From positions 1-24,880 of IMG/VR virus record IMGVR_UViG_3300041411_000144: a stretch of DNA of 24,880 nucleotides. One strand, 5' to 3'. The notes beneath the pieces were generated by a model, which was not told where the DNA came from, made no database searches, and saw only the letters and a list, made by a program, of their open reading frames with translations. Below are positions 21,301 through 24,880 of this stretch, in pieces; the stretch's first letter is position 1; the number at the start of each line of letters is the position of its first letter. Both the position numbers and the translations under genes were made by a program. The DNA comes from a virus.

Positions 21301-22269
21301 TTACCTTCTTCTGGTGCCCATCACAGGTTTGCCACCATTCTGTTGTGCTTTTGCTTTCTGTTCCGCTTCGCGCCGGTCAGCTGCCAAAGTGGAATGGTGA
21401 TAGAGGAACATCCGCACCGGCATATTCATATCAGGCATAACCCCGAATTGCGACATGAGGTTGTAGCACATAACATAAACGTCTTTGTCGGAATTATCCG
21501 CAAAGAAGCTCAGCATTGATGGACTCGATTCGTGGAACATTACGTGGTTGCATTGACCGCAACGCAGCCGCACTTTTTCAGTGACGCCATGAAACCATTT
21601 CGTTTTTACTTTCTCGATTTCTTCGAATAGTTTCATGTCGGGCTGCGACATTAGGTAATTCAGCTTGGCTTTAAACGTCTTGCCTTGCTTAACCCAGCGC
21701 GCAATATCACCGACGTACTTATCACGCGGGTGATCGTCGATGTGTTCGTAATAATCGGTCAGTGTGCCCACGCGAGGCAGCGAGATTTTCGGATGGATCA
21801 GACGGTTGTTATCGTCGTCCAAAGTGTTCAGCAGAATTTCTGTTTGCGGAACAATTTCCGATTGCGTGTGGCCGCACGGTTGCAGCGTAAAACCCAACCG
21901 CTTTGCATCCTTGGCCTGCATACCGAAACCGATATTGTTTTTGCTGTTGACGTACACCATGTTGTTGCAAGTGTACTGCGCACGCACCGGGAATTCCGGA
22001 AAAGAGTTTTTGCGCAGGCGAGCCATGATGTACATGAAATCGCCGTCTGTTAATTCGTTCACGTCGATGTTGCAACACATTTGCACCGCACGAATAATGT
22101 GCTGGTGGGGCCGTGTCTTCGCCGTCATACCAGTGTGCAGCAGCGGCAATTCTTTCAGGACAAATTGCCGCAAATAAACGCGATCAAAACTGTAGAAGTC
22201 ATCAATTGCAGGGTTGCCAGTCAGTAAGTCCCCAACTTCTACAAAGAGCGCATCCAGATCGGTCGCCAT
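21301..22269 (-). CDS. gp26-like baseplate hub assembly protein, paralogue 2
   Basis: A 322-residue protein. The block DVNELTDGDFMYIMARLRKN (about residues 69-88) and the later C-G-Q-C pair in VRLRCGQCNHVMFHESSP resemble the T4 gp26 baseplate hub assembly family, whose members combine a DGDF-Y-I helix with a zinc pair near the C-terminus. The same features occur in the adjacent gene at 22269-23051, so the two are paralogues. This copy has a longer C-terminal extension (about 85 residues, ending in basic GTRRR). In this genome they occupy the slot where tail-assembly chaperones lie in many other phages. The start at 22269 overlaps the upstream stop as TAATG, and the stop lies five bases before the tape-measure-position gene. 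Confidence 0.7.
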   Translation of the reverse strand: MATDLDALFVEVGDLLTGNPAIDDFYSFDRVYLRQFVLKELPLLHTGMTAKTRPHQHIIRAVQMCCNIDVNELTDGDFMYIMARLRKNSFPEFPVRAQYTCNNMVYVNSKNNIGFGMQAKDAKRLGFTLQPCGHTQSEIVPQTEILLNTLDDDNNRLIHPKISLPRVGTLTDYYEHIDDHPRDKYVGDIARWVKQGKTFKAKLNYLMSQPDMKLFEEIEKVKTKWFHGVTEKVRLRCGQCNHVMFHESSPSMLSFFADNSDKDVYVMCYNLMSQFGVMPDMNMPVRMFLYHHSTLAADRREAEQKAKAQQNGGKPVMGTRRR

Positions 22270-23051
22270 TACACGAAGAACGAATGAGCATCGACGTTTA
22301 CATCGAACGCATGTTCACGCCCGCAACGTGGGCATTTCTTGTGTACGCGCTGCATCACGCCGTGGTCGAATTGGAAGTGGGCACGTGTGGCTTTATCGAA
22401 CAATTCCATTTCGATATTGTCGAGCGAGTTCAGTCGGTCGTGCAGGGTTTTACCTTCTTTCAGGTAACGCACGGGGCCGATTACTTTCTGGTTGCGCACG
22501 TCGGAACCGAGTTCTTTGTAGGCCACCAAATCGCGGACGCGTGGATAATCCAGTTCCGGATCGAGTTCGGATTCATCCATGAATTTCACGGTGAAATCTT
22601 CGAACGCTACGGTCTGGTTATTGTATTCGTCGCAATCGTGTTCGAGGAAAACAATTTTGCTCGGGTCTTCCATGTGTTCTTCGGCTTCGGTGCCTTTGGC
22701 CGCGTCATATTGCTCGGCCATGGTGTCGATTTCTTCCATGGTGTAAATCTTGCCGGAGTCGTCACCTTCGCGAGTGAAAACAATACCGGTGCATTCCCAT
22801 TCGCAAAAGATCGGGAGGTCACGCGAAAAGAAACGCAGCCACGTCAGGATGTAATAAAAATCCCCGTCGGTAAGCTGGTTTACATCGAAGTCCATAACCT
22901 GCCCTACAGCTTCGATCAGAGGCGCATCATTTTTTGTCAGGATCGCTTCCGAAAGATACGGCAGATGGCGCGGGCGAAAAGGATTTGCCTCGATGCTTTT
23001 AACGGCGTAAGGAATCCCACGGGACGGCAGATTAGAACTATCGAATTTCAT
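22269..23051 (-). CDS. gp26-like baseplate hub assembly protein, paralogue 1
   Basis: A 260-residue protein with DVNQLTDGDFYYILTWLRFF (about residues 56-75) and a C-terminal zinc-type pair in KKCPRCGREHAFDVNVDAHS. Both match the paralogue encoded next. Compared with it, this copy has an acidic middle (EEHMEDPSKIVFLEHDCDEY) and no long tail. T4 gp26 helps assemble the baseplate hub. The family link rests on these blocks and on gene order. The ATG at 23051 overlaps the upstream stop by ATGA. Together the pair may form a heteromeric chaperone, which is inference. Confidence 0.7.
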   Translation of the reverse strand: MKFDSSNLPSRGIPYAVKSIEANPFRPRHLPYLSEAILTKNDAPLIEAVGQVMDFDVNQLTDGDFYYILTWLRFFSRDLPIFCEWECTGIVFTREGDDSGKIYTMEEIDTMAEQYDAAKGTEAEEHMEDPSKIVFLEHDCDEYNNQTVAFEDFTVKFMDESELDPELDYPRVRDLVAYKELGSDVRNQKVIGPVRYLKEGKTLHDRLNSLDNIEMELFDKATRAHFQFDHGVMQRVHKKCPRCGREHAFDVNVDAHSFFV

Positions 23052-23551
23052 TCGTATGTCACCCTATCAATTGCAAAGTTTTGTTGAATCTTAATTGCTT
23101 GACCGCCGTTGTTCACTAAGCCGATGGGGCTTGTGGTGGTAGGCCAAACGTCTTCTAGCGATACGGTCATGATGGGCGAGTCAGTCGTGCGCCCGTCAGT
23201 CAGAGCGAATTTCATATTGCGTTTGTAATTGCCGGGCAGGTAGTAATAACCTTCCGTTGGATGCATTACGCGATTGCGCCAGTCATCGACATATTTGAAA
23301 CTGCGCATTGAAACGTCTTCGTAAAAAGTAATGTCGAATGCACTCAATTCACGAAAACCGGGATACTGTGCAAAGCGGCCAGCCATGAAAACAGGTTTCA
23401 TGTTGATCGACGGAATCGGCAACGTCACCGTTTCCACGTAGCTTGGATCTAGGTCGAAAGGAAGTTCGACGCAGTACCAATAAAAATCAAGCATCGGGCT
23501 TCTATCACCCGACCGTTTTTCTGCGAATTCTTCGAGTGAAAGGATTGGCAT
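23048..23551 (-). CDS. Second tail-tube-fold protein (gp19-like)
   Basis: A 167-residue protein starting MPILSLEEFAEKRSGDRSPM. It carries the pattern of T4 gp19-like tubes: SAFDITFYEDVSMRSFKYVD (about residues 75-94), followed by DDWRNRVMHP, a TVSLEDVWPTTTSP strand-turn, and a final QQNFAIDRV strand. The main tube protein at 23615-24124 shows the same order, with more divergent sequence. The ATG at 23551, after a GGAG ribosome-binding site, is preferred to an upstream start at 23599 that would run through the terminator hairpin. It may be a tube terminator, a baseplate-proximal tube protein, or a second tube subunit. Confidence 0.75.
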   Translation of the reverse strand: MPILSLEEFAEKRSGDRSPMLDFYWYCVELPFDLDPSYVETVTLPIPSINMKPVFMAGRFAQYPGFRELSAFDITFYEDVSMRSFKYVDDWRNRVMHPTEGYYYLPGNYKRNMKFALTDGRTTDSPIMTVSLEDVWPTTTSPIGLVNNGGQAIKIQQNFAIDRVTYE

Positions 23552-23574
23552 TTTCAGACTCCACACAAGCGAAA

Positions 23575-23607
23575 AAAGCCCAATGCAAAAAATATGCACC
23601 GGGCTTT
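23575..23607 (-). terminator. Strong rho-independent terminator between two tube genes
   Basis: On the minus strand AAAGCCC and GGGCTTT pair, with an inner TGCA/TGCA stem and a T-rich loop, followed by a run of six T. It begins eight bases after the tube gene stop. Placed after the sheath and tube genes, it would raise their transcript level above the baseplate genes, which must be reached by read-through or by a separate promoter. Confidence 0.85.
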
Positions 23608-23614
23608 CCGCGAA

Positions 23615-24124
23615 TCAGATAATGCGCTCTACATAACCGTAGGCGAAGGTCGCATCTTGACGCAATGCTTGACCGCCGCTGCCTTCGAAGGCGTACTCGG
23701 AAATTTCAGTAGGGAACATCCGGTGAATGTTCCAAGCCGCAGCATCCGCACCAGTTTGGTCGAACACGGTCAGCTGTGCGGTACGCATGTACGCATCGTG
23801 GAAACCACCGGTTTGCGTTTGCGTGGCACGGCCAACAGCCGCCCAATCTTTCAGAGCCTGATAAGTGCGTGCATCGTAAACTTCGTGCAGCGCCACGGTC
23901 ATGCTATGGCTGAAGGTTTTACGCGCAGCAAAAATCAGTTTGTGGCCGAACAATTCGACCTCAACAGTTTGCAGGCTAGCGCCGGGGAGCGAAGCGCCCA
24001 AGCACTGAATCCGCAATTGACGGCCATCGCCACCGCCCGGAATGTCAGTGAACAAAAGTTCAAAGTTGTCATTCAGCATCGGGTCGAGCAGGCTATACGC
24101 TTCGTCCAATGTTACTTTAGGCAT
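23615..24124 (-). CDS. Tail tube protein (gp19-like)
   Basis: A 169-residue protein of the length and pattern of T4 gp19 tail tubes. The N-terminus MPKVTLDEAYSLLDPMLNDN leads into a strand pair (FELLFTDI, LRIQCLGASLPG), an internal helix (YDARTYQALKDWAAVG), and the closing block NIHRMFPTEISEYAFEGSGG followed by DATFAYGYVE. The tube is the rigid inner cylinder through which DNA passes. The ATG at 24124 has an AGGTGA ribosome-binding site. It directly follows the sheath gene, the usual order in contractile tails, and is followed by a strong terminator. Confidence 0.85.
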   Translation of the reverse strand: MPKVTLDEAYSLLDPMLNDNFELLFTDIPGGGDGRQLRIQCLGASLPGASLQTVEVELFGHKLIFAARKTFSHSMTVALHEVYDARTYQALKDWAAVGRATQTQTGGFHDAYMRTAQLTVFDQTGADAAAWNIHRMFPTEISEYAFEGSGGQALRQDATFAYGYVERII

Positions 24125-24146
24125 AAATCACCTGTTCCTTTTTTGG

Positions 24147-24880
24147 TTACGCCGCGATTTGTTCCACGGCGGTGGACAGTTGGCCGGTAGCCGCAACGGT
24201 CGTCGTGAATTTAATCCGCTTCGCATAACGAGTCGGCTGAATCACGTAAACCAGTGCAACGTCACCGTTTGCAATCTGCGATTTCGGGTTGGTATTCTTG
24301 TCGCAATACACCGCCGAGAAATACAGACCGCGTGCGCGTTTGATCGGATCGAGAATGCGTTCCACGACGCCTTTCAATTGCGCCCACAGGAATTCGTCGT
24401 TCGGATCAAACAGGCCGACCAGAACGTCATATTTCGCAGTGGTTTCAATCAAGTTGATCAGACGGCGAACCGGAACATCTTGCAATGCCGATTTCTGCGA
24501 TTGCAGAGTCTGTGCGCCCCACACGCAATAACCGTAACCGGCTTGCTTGTGGATCATGTTGATTTGGTTTTGGTCGAGGATGTTCCGTTCTGGCAGCGAG
24601 TATTTGTGACGCACGCCGCTGATTTCGGTGATCACACCACGAATAACACCAGCCGGTGCCCAAAACACATCCCGCGCTTCGTCAGACTGTGCGAACACAG
24701 CAGCGATGGCACCGGAACACGGCACATAAACTTCTTGGTTATCGTCGGTAACTTCCAGAATATCCGCGCAGTAAAGTGCGGCGAAACTGGTGTTCGTGTT
24801 GAGAACGTTGCGACGGTAATTAACCGCACGCGTTACCGTTTGTTGATCGGACGGAATATCGAGGATCGCGAAACAGTCAC
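24147..24880 (-). CDS. Tail sheath protein, C-terminal part (5' end outside window)
   Basis: The last 243 codons of a gene entering from the right edge. The frame is open to 24880, reading AILDIPSDQQTVTRAVNYRR near the edge. Sheath features are clear: PCSGAIAAVFAQSDEARDVF and WAPAGVIRGV (the PPSG and WKAPAG-type block), then ILDQNQINMIHKQAGYGYCV and WGAQTLQSQKSALQDVPVRR with LINLIETTAKY, and DPNDEFLWAQLKGVVERIL. This is the conserved C-terminal domain that contracts around the tube and links neighbouring subunits. The stop lies 22 bases before the tube start. The window does not show the variable outer domain. Confidence 0.9.
   Translation of the reverse strand, partial: DCFAILDIPSDQQTVTRAVNYRRNVLNTNTSFAALYCADILEVTDDNQEVYVPCSGAIAAVFAQSDEARDVFWAPAGVIRGVITEISGVRHKYSLPERNILDQNQINMIHKQAGYGYCVWGAQTLQSQKSALQDVPVRRLINLIETTAKYDVLVGLFDPNDEFLWAQLKGVVERILDPIKRARGLYFSAVYCDKNTNPKSQIANGDVALVYVIQPTRYAKRIKFTTTVAATGQLSTAVEQIAA

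Overview
This window is part of a strictly lytic-looking, contractile-tailed (myovirus) phage genome, probably a large one. The sheath, the tube and the baseplate components are in T4-like arrangement. A large tail protein and a separate small protein carry peptidoglycan-cutting domains of types used against Gram-negative walls, so the host is most likely a proteobacterium. The sequence alone does not fix the host genus. Every convincing gene lies on the minus strand, so transcription runs from the right edge (24880) to the left edge (1). Genes are tightly packed: most neighbours overlap by ATGA or TAATG, or are separated by fewer than 20 bases. I found no tRNA, rRNA, CRISPR array, insertion sequence, integrase or attachment site. 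No gene-free stretch exceeds about 100 bases.

Right part (24880 to about 15400), the tail module in transcription order: tail sheath C-terminal part; tail tube protein; a strong terminator; a second tube-fold protein; two tandem paralogous gp26-like baseplate hub assembly proteins in the slot where tail-assembly chaperones usually lie; a 1175-residue tape-measure-position protein carrying a VgrG3-type muramidase-like domain and an M15-type peptidase domain; a tube-initiator-like protein; a LysM/gp53-like baseplate protein; and a gp27/gpD-like hub protein.

Middle part (about 15400 to 11200): small unknowns, a dCTP deaminase with an N-terminal insertion, two tandem two-helix membrane proteins (holin-like), and a structural-looking 308-residue protein. 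The 308-residue gene ends in a perfect dnaX-type slippery heptamer (A AAA AAG) two codons before its stop. The -1 frame then stays open for 268 more residues and has no good start of its own, so a programmed -1 frameshift product of 575 residues is predicted. A terminator follows directly.

Left part (about 11150 to 1): a run of small, mostly unknown accessory genes. The recognisable ones are a DUF1353 protein, a calcineurin-like metallophosphoesterase, a DprA/SLOG-like nucleotide-binding protein starting at TTG, several zinc-ribbon proteins, a poly-glutamate protein with a 30-bp tandem repeat, a DUF7352-like protein, and a stand-alone copy of the muramidase-like domain (candidate endolysin).

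A 10-base motif, ACTGTAAATA, occurs four times exactly and twice with one change, always on the transcribed strand. It differs by one base from the T4 late promoter core TATAAATA. I propose it as this phage's late promoter element. The clearest copy sits between a terminator and the next gene at about 11180.
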